64,000 nucleotides of DNA, from contig NC_070564.1 in assembly GCF_026914185.1 (NCBI RefSeq), positions 5,766,001-5,830,000 on the forward strand, written 5' to 3'. The notes under the pieces were generated by a model. The model was given only the letters and a program-made list of their open reading frames with translations, was not told the origin of the DNA and searched no databases. The position numbers were made by a program, and so were the translations under genes. The DNA is from Puccinia triticina (taxonomy: Eukaryota > Basidiomycota > Pucciniomycetes > Pucciniales > Pucciniaceae). Positions 38,060 through 46,968 of the stretch are shown piece by piece (position 1 is the stretch's first letter; every line of letters begins with the position of its first letter).

Positions 38060-38458
38060 CTGAGTTCGAGCAGCACTTCGGCTCTGTTATCGGTTGGTCC
38101 TCGAGAACTGGGTGGTGTGGCTGAGAGACCGAGAGGCTGATGCTCCTCATTTGCTTCTCCCCCGCAGAGTTGTCAAGCAAGGCATTGGGCAGCTCGATCG
38201 TTGCCGTCTCCATAAAGGGTGATCATCGAGCTTGGCGTTCCCTCAGGCACGATTGTCGGGTTCGACATCAACACGACCCTCTTTAGTGGCAACGAAGCAA
38301 CGGCCTGCTCGGTCTATGGCCTCGACAGACTCAGCCCTGCCCCGGACTCGCCGGATGATGCTCAGGTGTGCCCTCCGCGTATAAATAAGTATGGGGACGA
38401 ACCACCGCAGGCAGAGTTGTTGGCGCTTCTGGAAAGAGAAGCCGCACTCTCCCTCTAG
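38060..38458 (+). pseudogene. Captured allantoicase fragment in T1 copy 1
   Basis: Allantoicase hydrolyses allantoate in purine breakdown. The frame includes EQHFGSV just after the LTR, and then from 38219 VIIELGVPSGTIVGFD followed by INTTLFSGNEATACSVYG, matching the allantoicase repeat pattern (QHFGSV, LG.PG.I.GFD.DT..F.GN). A spoiled GW.ARS segment with an in-frame TAA lies between them, where the family has a GWETRRSR-like block. The fragment ends in LLALLEREAALSL, which is not allantoicase. Only a part of one domain is present, so it cannot be an active enzyme. The same fragment is in copy 2 at 58925-59330. Confidence 0.65.
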
Positions 38459-38953
38459 CTCGGTATCAAATTGATTTTTCTCTCCCATTTCCCTCTTGTC
38501 ATTTATTCATAGAAAAAGCTGAAAAAAAAACATAGAAGAGCCAAAAAAAGAACAAAAGCAATGTAAAAAAACCATAAAAACCAAAAAAAAGTGCCCTGGC
38601 GGCCATAAAAACTTTTTGAGAGTGCCATGCGAGTCGACCCAACAAACTGGGTCAAACCTGCGTGATTAACAGGCAAATCGCCGGCGATTTGTGGTCAAAG
38701 GGCGGTCAAAAAGCCCTGACCGGTTTTTGTAGGGTCTCGGGTTGGACGGCGAGTTGCCGGATGGGTCAAGGTGCCCTATGTTTCGCCAGCGCGTTCTCTG
38801 ATTGCGCATTGGCGGGGGTGCCGCCAAGTTCGGCGGTCCGCTTGACGGTTGACCGGAGGCCGGCATGTGAACGGTCATGAATGGCTGGGGCGCGTCCGTC
38901 AAATTGACGGCCGAACTTTGGGCGCTTCGGCGGCGATGTGCAACTGCCGTGTA

Positions 38954-38977
38954 GGGGGAGGATAGTCGATTGTGGTG
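38954..38977 (-). repeat. Right KDZ inverted repeat, outer part
   Basis: GGGGGAGGATAGTCGATTG and GTGGTG close the KDZ element. This is the reverse complement of 27496-27519. The target duplication TGTCTTGG follows at 38978-38985. Confidence 0.9.
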
Positions 38978-38985
38978 TGTCTTGG

Positions 38986-39542
38986 TCACCAAGCACGAAA
39001 CTTATCTAAGGCCCTCCGACGCGAGGTGGGCACGAAAGGCCGCAGGCAGAAAGCAGCCTCACTTCCAGATTTGCTTGTAAAGCTATGCCCTATATTCGCT
39101 GATCAGATCCAGCCTTAGAAGTTCATAGCTGCTCAAGAGTGGCTTGACACTCGCACAACGTTGTGAACCATTGGCGATACAACTTTGTCTGGCTCGCAGA
39201 ATAGAATCGCGGGAACACAACGCAAATATTTGCAAGGAGGACGGAGGCTAGGCAAAACTTCTCATTTTAAAGACATGAGCCAAGAAGTCTCTGGGGGAGA
39301 TGAGGAACGGCATACAACGCTAGAACGTAATGAAGAAAATGGTGAAAATCCCTGCGCGAATCTCTAGGTAAAATGCTACTCTTCGCAGGCAGTGAGCAAC
39401 AGGCCATACGTGCAACGCCGCTGGAGCTTCTGGGGGCAAAAGGAAAAACAAAAGTTGGTTTTCATTGCTGGTCACAGATAGGACGCGGTTCCGCACTCAC
39501 TAGACCGCATTCATCAGCAGTGGATTAACCCACGTCATACCT
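38986..39542. other. Region downstream of the metallothionein gene
   Basis: No recognised coding content. A polar frame at 39185-39367 is likely chance. The 3' untranslated region of the minus-strand metallothionein should lie in the right half. Confidence 0.35.
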
Positions 39543-39699
39543 TCATTTCTTGTGAGAAGAGCAATTGCTGCAGGAGCACGCTAGAAACATAAACATGAAA
39601 GAAGTTAGACATCATCTTTGACGAAGGCGATTAGAGGAAGGTTCGGGTAGGCAACAACGTACAAGCACCGCAGGAGCAGTTTCCAGAGCAGGGATTCAT
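39543..39699 (-). CDS. MT: Metallothionein, 24 residues, two exons
   Basis: Exon 1 39699-39663 and exon 2 39580-39543 join across an 82-bp intron (GTACGT...TTTCTAG) in phase 1. The product starts MNPCSGNCSCGAS, continues CSCSNCSS and ends HKK. Cysteines are at 4, 8, 10, 14, 16 and 19, with two CxC pairs. This is the size and pattern of the fungal copper metallothioneins of Neurospora and Agaricus (about 25 residues, seven Cys). Such proteins chelate Cu(I) or other soft metals in the cytosol. A TATATAA box lies 134 bp upstream of the start, so the gene looks expressed. Copper control is expected from the family but no site was identified. The intron size equals that of neighbouring host genes. 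Confidence 0.75.
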
Positions 39700-39832
39700 C
39701 TTCTCGTGGTGATAAAAAGGTTTGTTGAGTTGAGCTTTAAGGCAGTACTCGAAGGTTTGCTTGTACGACTTGGGATTTCGGGTTTGCGGATCTTTGTGCT
39801 GGTGGGAGGAAATAGTAGAACCTGAGCGGAGG

Positions 39833-39839
39833 TTATATA
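39833..39839 (-). promoter_or_regulatory. TATA box of the metallothionein gene
   Basis: TATATAA on the minus strand, 134 bp before the ATG at 39699. The position suits a short 5' untranslated leader of about 100 bases. Confidence 0.5.
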
Positions 39840-40585
39840 GCCATCAGACACTCCAGATTCCTCTTCTTTTCCGACAACCCGCAGCCCGGCGTTCACTTCA
39901 AAACCCAGTCCCCAAAACCTATGTGCATGGCTTCAAACATAACCCTTATCTTTATCCAGCGAGCATCCCGATTGACATCATCGGATTCAAATTCAATCGA
40001 TTGTCAGTCTCCTTGGTCACCGCCCTTCACCGCCCCGACCGGACTTTGGCCAAACGAAGATCATACATGTATAAACAATGGGAACGGGAAAAGCCTTGCA
40101 TGGGGGAATTTTGATATGAATATCTTCGATCAAACAACCAGTTTGTATAGTTTGTATCCATTAATCAAAACTTACTTCGGGATCCAATCGATGTACATAC
40201 ATATTTACAAACACCGTCGCATCATCACGGGACATGCCACAGCTTATAAAGTATGCACCCCAGAATCCCTCCGTTCAGATGGTCAATCATATTCACATAT
40301 TCATTTGTTTACATGATTTAAAGCTCGCTTATATCCTCGCTTGGCGCAGAGGGCTGAGAGACTGAGGGAGGGGGGGGGAAAACTTACTCGCATAGCATCT
40401 GCATAGACTGGCGCGAGTGTGGTTATTTCGATTGGCCCCGGTTGGGGAGTTCGATCAGAATCTCAAAACTGGTCGTGCAGTGTACGTGCACTTTCCTGTG
40501 ATGCGGTGTCTTGGACAAGCTTGGGTTCCGGATTATTTTACTAAAGTGATGAGAAACGGACAAGAGGATGCGCACAATCACATTA
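39840..40585. other. No recognised feature
   Basis: Overlapping frames between 39761 and 40316 have no domain. An 8-10 G run lies near 40370. The stretch ends where the MITE array begins. Confidence 0.35.
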
Positions 40586-41175
40586 GGGGGGTTCACAATA
40601 GGATAAAAATAAAACTTTAGAGCTAATTTTAAGGCCTTTATGAACAACTTTTTAAAAAATAAAGACGTTGCTCTGATTCTCAGGGGATACCCAGTCCTGC
40701 ACACCTTGCCAGATTTTTAAAAATTTGTTGATAAAGACCTTAAAATTGACTCTAAAATTTTACTTCTATCCTATTGTGAACCCCCCTATTAAAAATAAAA
40801 CTTGAGAGCTAATTTTAAGGCCTTTATGAACAATTTTTTAAAAAACAAAAATAAAGATGTTGCTCTGATTCTCAGGGGATACCCAGTCCTGTACACCTTG
40901 CCAGATTTTTAAAAATTTGTTGATAAAGACCTTAAAATTGACTCTAAAATTTTACTTTTATCCTATTGTGATCTCCCCTATGAGGGGGGTTCACAATAGG
41001 ATAAAAATAAAACTTGAGAGCTAATTTTAAGGCCTTTATGAGCAATTTTTTGAAAAATGAAGAACTTGCACTGATTCTCAGGGGACACCCAGTCCTGTAC
41101 AACTTGCCAGATTTTTAGAAATTTGTTGATAAAGGCCTTAAAATTGACTCTAAAATTTTATTTTTGTCCCCCCCC
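40586..41175. mobile_element. Three adjacent copies of a ~200-bp TIR element
   Basis: Unit 1 (40586-40786) starts GGGGGGTTCACAATAGGATA and ends TATCCTATTGTGAACCCCCC, flanked by TA. The inverted repeat runs for about 56 bp through AATTTTAAGG. Unit 2 (about 40787-40978) has lost its left 20 bp. Unit 3 (40984-41175) has a degraded right end. The three lie head to tail and share CTCAGGGGA(T/C)ACCCAGTCCTG in the middle. They sit at the truncated LTR edge of the Copia fragment. Confidence 0.8.
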
Positions 41176-41278
41176 TATTACATGTAGAGAAACTGAGAGA
41201 CAATTTTATATACATGTAGATTGAAGGGGGTCTAGGAGAGCTCTAACGGTAACCTAGTCTGGGGTTACAATCCTGACA
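41176..41278 (-). mobile_element. Truncated 3' LTR of the Copia element
   Basis: On the minus strand the pol frame ends in a purine-rich tract (GGGGGAGGATTATGGGAGG) followed at 41278 by TGTCAGGATTGTAACCCC, the expected start of a Copia LTR. TATATAAAATTG about 65 bases later suits an LTR promoter. It is cut after about 100 bp by the MITE array. Confidence 0.6.
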
Positions 41279-41281
41279 CTA

Positions 41282-42557
41282 TTATCCTCCCATAATCCTC
41301 CCCCGGAAAAATTTGAAAGCCTCTCTTCCCAAAGCCTTGGTGAAAATATCTGCTAGTTGCTCTTTGGTGGGAACCCAGATAAGATCAGTTTTCTTCTTGT
41401 GTAGTGCTTGCTTTGTGAGGTAGAATTTGTGATCTACATGTCTTGCTCTTTTGTTGGCTGAATCATCTGTGCTTACTTGTATGGCCGCTTGGTTGTCGCA
41501 ATGCATTAGGCCCGTGTAATTCTTTTTAAGGACATCACTGAGGAGATGCCAAACCCACAGCATCTGTCTTGTGCCTATCCCTAGCGCCATGTACTCGGCG
41601 TGACACGTCAAGGCCGCAATTGTTGCAAAACACCTTGAAGTCCATAGGATCAAGCATCCATAGAAAGTCACAAGGATTCCATACGTGGACTTCACAAATT
41701 CACCTCCCCACAATGTGTCACAGAAACACTTCAGCGGATGGTCCCCGCTGTCCGGGTACAAGTCCAAGAACAGGTCCTGAGAATCAGCTAGGTAACCTAT
41801 AAGGTTCCATACTGCTTTCCAGTGAGTTGGTGCCGGGTTAGCTGAGAAGTGTGCTAAAAGGTTCACTGAGAAACAAATATCTGGTCAGCTGCCTACAGCC
41901 AGGTAGCTGAACATGCCAATGATGGAAAGATACTTAGTAGATGTGGAAGAGTCACCAGAGGTGTCAGTAATTGGATCCACTGAGGCAGGTAGCGGAGTTT
42001 TTGTCTTGAAGGCTCCATCCCAATGGGGATTCAGAATGTTGCTGATGAGTTTTGATTGTTGGAGGCGGAAACCGGATTGATTCCTGTTTATATCAAGGCC
42101 TACAATTGAATCTAAACTGTCAGACCATTTTATCTTTAGTAGGCCTTTCAAACCTTCTTCCAAAGACCTCAGTAGCGCTGCAGAGGATCCCATAACAATG
42201 CCATCGTCCACATGTATCCAAACAATACCGTGCTTATCTTTGTGTTTCACTGTGTAGAGAAAGTTTTTGTACTGACTTGCTTCAAAACCAAGGTCTTTCA
42301 GGACTCCTTTGAGATGTAGCCAACAGCAGCGCGCTGCTTGCTTTGTGCCATACAGAGCTTCGTGGAGAAGAAGGGATTCTCCTGGTTTGACTGTCATCCC
42401 TTTGGGGGCTTTGACCCACACCTCTTCATCAATTGGGGCGTTTAGATAGGCTGTAACAAAATCAAAAGAATATACTCTCCAGTTTAATTTTGCCGCTAGG
42501 GTTAGTACCAGCCTCATTGAGACAAAGGTTGCAGTAGGTGCAAACGTTGCAAGGTCG
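41282..42557 (-). pseudogene. Ty1/Copia pol fragment: reverse transcriptase and RNase H
   Basis: The minus-strand frame starts mid-reverse transcriptase (VYSFDFVTAYLNAPIDEEVW), includes HEALYGTKQAARCCW and IVWIHVDDGIVMG with the catalytic Asp-Asp pair, and ends in an RNase H part with AEYMALGIGTRQ and CDNQAAIQVS, then HKKKTDLIWVPTKEQLADIF. Order and spacing are those of Copia pol. One in-frame TGA at 41887-41885 separates the two domains; the frame is otherwise continuous. The 5' half of the element (gag, protease, integrase) is missing: similarity stops at 42557, where the repeat starting TTAAAGATGATGATTGGG begins. Confidence 0.9.
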
Positions 42558-42680
42558 TTAAAGATGATGATTGGGATTCAGGTACCCGCCACAAGTCCGG
42601 GTACTTGGTTTATTTTTGACCAAAATTTGGTACCTGGTACCATCGGTACCCTTGGTGGTATACCCGGGTCTTCTTTGCTT
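42558..42680. repeat. GGTACC-rich repeat end, TTAAAGATGATGATTGGG
   Basis: The 18-bp word at 42558-42575 is the exact inverse of 46091-46108. It is followed by CAGGTACCCGCC and GGTACCTGGTACCATCGGTA-like words. It may be the left end of a 3.55-kb element reaching 46108, starting in a TTAA, or a separate fragment. It truncates the Copia gene. Confidence 0.5.
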
Positions 42681-43699
42681 GCTAGTGGGGGCGCCATGGG
42701 TGGGAAGATGATGATTGGGGAAGGATGCAAACAGACAGGATGATGTTAGGTGACAGGCAGAGCGTAGCTCAGAGGTCCCCGGTGTCCATGTAGCCAGAGG
42801 TGAGCCAGTGACTTTGGCACAAGAGTCTTGCATGTCAGACAAGACTCTACCGCACTGGAGCTGTCAGCTACATCATGCTGTGCAGGCTAGGCTAGCCAAA
42901 GGACAGACACTAGCAGCTCTGGAAGAGATGGTCCCTAACTCCAGAAGAGTCAGGGAGTTGTGGCCTTCTTAAGAAGACCAAGACAGAGAAAGAAGTGAAG
43001 CCAGGGATTTTTCTCCTAGCTCCCACTTCTGTTTGCTACTCATCTTCAGGAAACTACGTATCCTGAAGATCTTTTTTGCTCCGCCCACACACCCTAAGCA
43101 CTGCGGGGGGTAGACTTCGAAGGCTTGGGGCTTAGCGCCTCAAACCCCACTCCCTGGGCAGTCTAGGTTTCTGCCTTGCTTGGAGGCGGTCCCTGATTTG
43201 ACAGAGTCTCTACCCTCTGGCGCATTGAAGAAACCTTGTCCTCTCTTGGTCCCACACACAGTAGGCCTATAGGCCAACAAAAAGGGGCTCCCAGTACGGT
43301 AGAGCCCCAGGCGCAGCCTAGTCCCAACTGTGTCAGATGCAGAAACCTGCATTGGGGGGAGCGGCCAGATGGATGCCGCGCTGGCGCACTAGTCCCTGGG
43401 GCGCCGCCCCCCGATTTTCATCCACCCACTGAGGGCCACGTAGGCGGTAGTGGGCTGCATTTGTACATGCAGCTACAGTGGACGTGTGACATGTCTGAAC
43501 CAGTTTCACAGGGACCCCGCTGCATGGCACACCAGGGAGGAATGTGTTGCACTATCTAGAGAGTGCCAGACCGTAATTTCTTTCTAGAAGTCTGCCAGAT
43601 ATGAGTTGAGAGTTGTTCATATGTTCATACTCAACTCATGCTGGTCTGATCTTTATCCCATCTTGTTTTCTATGGTGAGTTAAACTCAACTAATAGTGT
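42681..43699. other. No recognised gene
   Basis: Mixed sequence with no domain. ATGATGATTGGGGAAGG near 42707 repeats the adjoining repeat end. Overlapping frames at 43140-43559 are unsupported. Confidence 0.3.
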
Positions 43700-44060
43700 T
43701 CTCCACTCATAGTCTGGTACACACAGGTGGTCTCCAATGACCGGTGTGTACTAGCCATCAAGTGGAGAAACCCTCCACTTGATTACCATTTTTTATGGCC
43801 ATAAAGTGGAGAATACCTCCAATCCATTACTGGTTTGTAAAGAAATCAACTGGAGAAATACTCCACTCCATGATCCTCTGTATGAGCCATGGAGTATAGA
43901 AATCCTGCAATTTTTGACCATGTATTCCTGCCAATGAGTGGAGATATCCTCCACTCAATGACCAGTTTGTATTTCCATTCATAGGAGGTATTCTTTTCTC
44001 AATTACTATTTTATACCGGTCATGGAGTGAAGATATCCTCCACTTGATCACAGATGTGCT
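43700..44060. repeat. Array of CCACT(T/C)GAT and CAATGACCGGT units
   Basis: CTCCACTTGATTACC, GTGGAGAATACCTCCA, CTCCACTCAATGACCAG and similar words recur about every 45-60 bp in both orientations. They are related to the 19740-20215 array through the ATGACCGGT core. Confidence 0.55.
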
Positions 44061-44099
44061 GCTAAAAGTTCAGCTTAATGAATAGTACATGTTGTTCAT

Positions 44100-44660
44100 T
44101 TATGAGAGCGGCCCTTTCTACTATACATAGTGCTGGGTAATTCCTGGCTCAACTGCCAGGGAATGCTGACCATCCAGCTGCGCTTTTGTGAGCTGGGTGG
44201 ACAGTATATATTGCCTAACAAGCTTGGGAAGGCTGGCTCAATGACCAGTATCTGTTGGTCATTGGGCTCGGAATTCACCCATGTGATGGCCAGTAGGTGC
44301 TGGTCATTGGATTTGAGCTCGGGGAGGCAGCGGGTTGATGTCCACTGCACTTTTCCACCACAATGTTCGGCCAAACGTTGTGGTGGACAAATTACAGGGT
44401 TCCCCGAGTTGGGGAAGCAACAACCTGATGACCAGCACATGCTGCACATTGCGCAGGCCTTTCTGAGCTTGGCAGGCAGTAAATACTGTTCACCAAGCTC
44501 GGAAAAGCCCAGTTGGATGGCCAGAATGTGGTGGATATTGAGCTGGGACTTTCCCAGAGCAATGAAAAACACACACTGGTCATCAATTTTGGTTACATGG
44601 GTAAACTTCTGGCCAATGTCCACCCTGATGTTTGCCCAAACATGAGGGTGGAAATTACAA
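44100..44660. repeat. Imperfect inverted array of GACCAG..TGCTGGTCAT units
   Basis: TGACCAGTATCTGTTGGTCA, GATGGCCAGTAGGTGCTGGTCA, GATGACCAGCACATGCTG and CAGTATATATTGCC/CAGTAAATACTG alternate. Open frames occur on both strands over the same span, which is typical of palindromic repeats and not of a gene. Confidence 0.5.
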
Positions 44661-45949
44661 AATAAAAAACCCCTCCCTGGTAATAAAGGGGAATTCTGAG
44701 CCAATCCAAGTGTACCCCCGTGCCCATAGTTCACTTGTACCAACCTTCAAACCACCAGACACCAGTTTTTTTACTTACTTTCCTCACATATTTGGGCAAA
44801 TCCTGCTTTCTGAAGGCCACTTATTTTGAGTGTTCTGGATAAAGCAGGTCTGCAGTGTAGAAGTATTAACTAACAGGTGGTGCTACACAAGTACCATGTG
44901 ATGAGAGCAATCAGAGACATTTTTTTGAACCATGCAAATCAAAACAAAGGTAGATAGGAGGAGATTCACGTAATATGGCTGGGTATAACATCTAAAGATG
45001 ATAAATTTACAAGAAAAAATGTGTTACCAACATCGGTATTTGTGTGGGCATTATGATTCAATAATTCACCACTCACCTTGGATTTCTCAGACCAGATTTT
45101 GAATTATTTCTCCAGCTAGCTCCAGGAGCAAGGGAATATTGATGCACTTGTGAATATCCAACAATCTACCGTGTTTCCCTTGAGAAGCTTTGTTTAGGCC
45201 TCTAGAACATGCATTTTTCAGTCAATTGTATTTCAATTTATAAAAAAAAATTGTACAGTGTGTAGTTATGTATTAGGCAAGGTGTATATTCCCAAATTGA
45301 CAACTCTTCAAAATTCACAATTCAACATTGTTTTCTGGTTCATCCCTTGGAAAAAATGGTAGGTAAAATTGACTCCAGCATTTTCATATTTCATATTTAT
45401 GGGAGGAAAATTGCATGTTACACAGGTTTTCCTTGCTCTGACACTGATTGATACTTGAAGAATAGAAAGTTGATGGCAAACCACTTTCTTTCCATTTTAA
45501 TATAGGGAATCCGCATGGAAGAAATATGCTGCAAGGATTCATCAGCCAGTTGGCTGATCCTCTGAAGTTTCCACATTTCAAAATTATGTTGCATGGTATG
45601 ATTTTATGGGTTTTTTGACTGAAAAGATCTGCAATGAAAATTATTCCCCCTCACTTGGATGAGGATGTATTTTAGAATACAGATAGGTATATTTTTGGAA
45701 ACACTTGTGTGCATTGAAGCTCAATTCCACAGTTGTTATCATGATGAACCTAACACAAAACTTCAGCCAAGAGATGTTCATGTGTTGGAATTGAGTTACA
45801 GATCATTCCAAAACAACTTGACCTACAGTTACCCTTGTATTTGGAAGAAAGTGAAAAAGAGTTGAAGTTCACATTTGACTCACATCAGACCCCATTTCAT
45901 ACAAAATTACGGCTTGGCACTCCCTAGAGAGTGCAACACATTCCCCCCT
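44661..45949. other. AT-rich stretch without recognised feature
   Basis: No gene, tandem repeat or clear inverted repeat was found. The small frames at 45384-45581 and 45659-45865 have no motif. Confidence 0.35.
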
Positions 45950-46108
45950 GGTGGCATGTCCACGCAGCAGGGGTGTGGGGGAGGCGGTACCCAGGTACCT
46001 GCAGATTTTACCACCCAAAAAACAGGCACCTGGTACACGCCGGCGGGTACCCAACAGGCACTCGCCGCACCCGCCAGGCGGTACCAGGTACCCAATCATC
46101 ATCTTTAA
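45950..46108. repeat. GGTACC-rich repeat end, inverse of 42558-42575
   Basis: GGCGGTACCCAGGTACCTGC, CGGCGGGTACCC and GGCGGTACCAGGTACCC lead to CCCAATCATCATCTTTAA at 46091-46108. This could be the right end of the candidate element starting at 42558. Confidence 0.5.
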
Positions 46109-46404
46109 TTTGGAACCAGAGCCATAAGAATGCCCCTCCTGCCCCTCCTCATGGTGCTGGACAGCTGCCCTCAGCCTGAACAGAGGGGCTGACGGAGCCC
46201 GGGATTTTTACACCAGCTGCAAGGACAAGAGAGATGTGGGATAATTGAGCCCAAAGTTAATCTTGAATCAGAAAACAAATCCATACAACAAAACAAAAAA
46301 AATCCAAGATTCTTGAAAAAACACAATATGTATATTTTAATCTTGTATATGTGACTCCCAATGATTGAAATGATAATAACAGGGGTTTACAATGGGCCAT
46401 CAAA

Positions 46405-46905
46405 GGCTTGGTACCATTCCTTGAGGCAAATAAGGACCTGCCCCTCCTCCCCCTTGCCCTCAAACACTTCCATGCCCACCTGCTTGGAAAGCACACCAGC
46501 AACATCCACTCCGCGGCCTCCCACCACATCTCCTCCAAAAAGGCCCGCCGGCTGGTCATCAAGGCCTACTACCAAATCCTGCCCACTTCCACCCTCTCCC
46601 TGTGGGAAGATTGTGGAGGGACCAAGAGCCTCAGAAGAAGCTTGTCGCCGTCCTGGGCGGCCAGGGCATTAATGGCGCTTGGCCAAGTGCAAGGGCTGAC
46701 ACCAAACAGGATTTTGTTGCAGCTGACAGGGGGCCTTGCGGGGCATTTGCAAGGGGTAGCAGGAGCGGCGCTGATCAGCAGACACCTGGGTGCGGGGAAG
46801 GACAGCTGGACAGGACTGGTCCTAGCTTGACGGAGCTCACAAGGTTGGCAATCCATGCGCTTGAATTGCTATTCCACATTGGCCTTGAGACCGCCTGGGC
46901 TGGGT
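46405..46905 (+). pseudogene. Fatty acid synthase beta subunit (FAS1) fragment
   Basis: Three reading frames each show consecutive parts of the N-terminal acetyltransferase region of fungal FAS beta. Frame A at 46408-46600 reads LALKHFHAHLLGKHTSNIHS and KKARRLVIKAYYQI. Frame B at 46630-46670 reads KKLVAVLGGQGIN. Frame A at 46700-46800 reads GLTPNRILLQLTGGLAGHLQG and GKDSWTG. Frame C at 46830-46890 reads IHALELLFHIGLE. The active-site GHSQG motif is here GHLQG, so the nucleophilic Ser is lost. Frameshifts and a deletion of about 100 codons break the gene. It is flanked by GGTACC repeats and is a dead gene fragment. Confidence 0.7.
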
Positions 46906-46968
46906 TGGGTTGGAAAATTTCCAACCCGCCCTGCCCCATTTGTAAATGGGCCGGGGCGGGTTGGGTTG
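46906..46968. repeat. GGGTTGGGTTGG low-complexity segment
   Basis: GGCTGGGTTGGGTTGGAAAA, CCAACCCGCCCTGCCCC and GGGGCGGGTTGGGTTG form an imperfect inverted pair. Similar sequence resumes at 47915-48070 on the far side of the next element, which suggests that the element inserted into one repeat. Confidence 0.5.

Larger units (their letters stand above)
36355..38951 (+). mobile_element. TA-flanked TIR element T1, copy 1, inserted in the KDZ repeat
   Basis: The ends CACAGCAGTTGC and GCAACTGCCGTG are inverted and flanked by TA (36353-36354, 38952-38953). Removing it restores the KDZ inverted repeat exactly. Its own length without the solo LTR and one CCGG is 1669 bp, against 1668 bp for copy 2 at 58463-60130, which lies in the opposite orientation. 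TGACCG and TTGACGG words crowd both ends. It encodes no transposase, so it is non-autonomous. TA duplications suggest the Tc1/mariner group. It contains an allantoicase gene fragment. Confidence 0.9.
27496..38977 (+). mobile_element. Complete KDZ DNA transposon with nested insertions
   Basis: The left end CACCACAATCGACTATCC and the right end GGATAGTCGATTGTGGTG are inverted. The exact 8-bp duplication TGTCTTGG flanks them (27488-27495, 38978-38985). The inverted repeat is 130 bp: 27496-27625 on the left, and 36249-36354 plus 38954-38977 on the right, split by a later insertion. Once that insertion is removed the right arm also measures 130 bp and differs from the left at two CpG sites. The element carries an intact transposase gene on the plus strand and a convergent accessory gene on the minus strand, and was about 8.9 kb before the insertion. 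KDZ (Kyakuja-Dileera-Zisupton) elements are known for large size and 8-bp duplications. Confidence 0.9.

Noticed and set aside
38662..38880. 72-codon frame near the T1 right end, repeated at 58534-58752
   Set aside because: It lies in subterminal TGACCG/TTGACGG repeat sequence and has frames on both strands; there is no domain.
44096..44743. 215-codon minus-strand frame and a 171-codon plus-strand frame over the same bases
   Set aside because: Both arise from inverted GACCAG/CTGGTC units, so each strand mirrors the other. No known motif is present.
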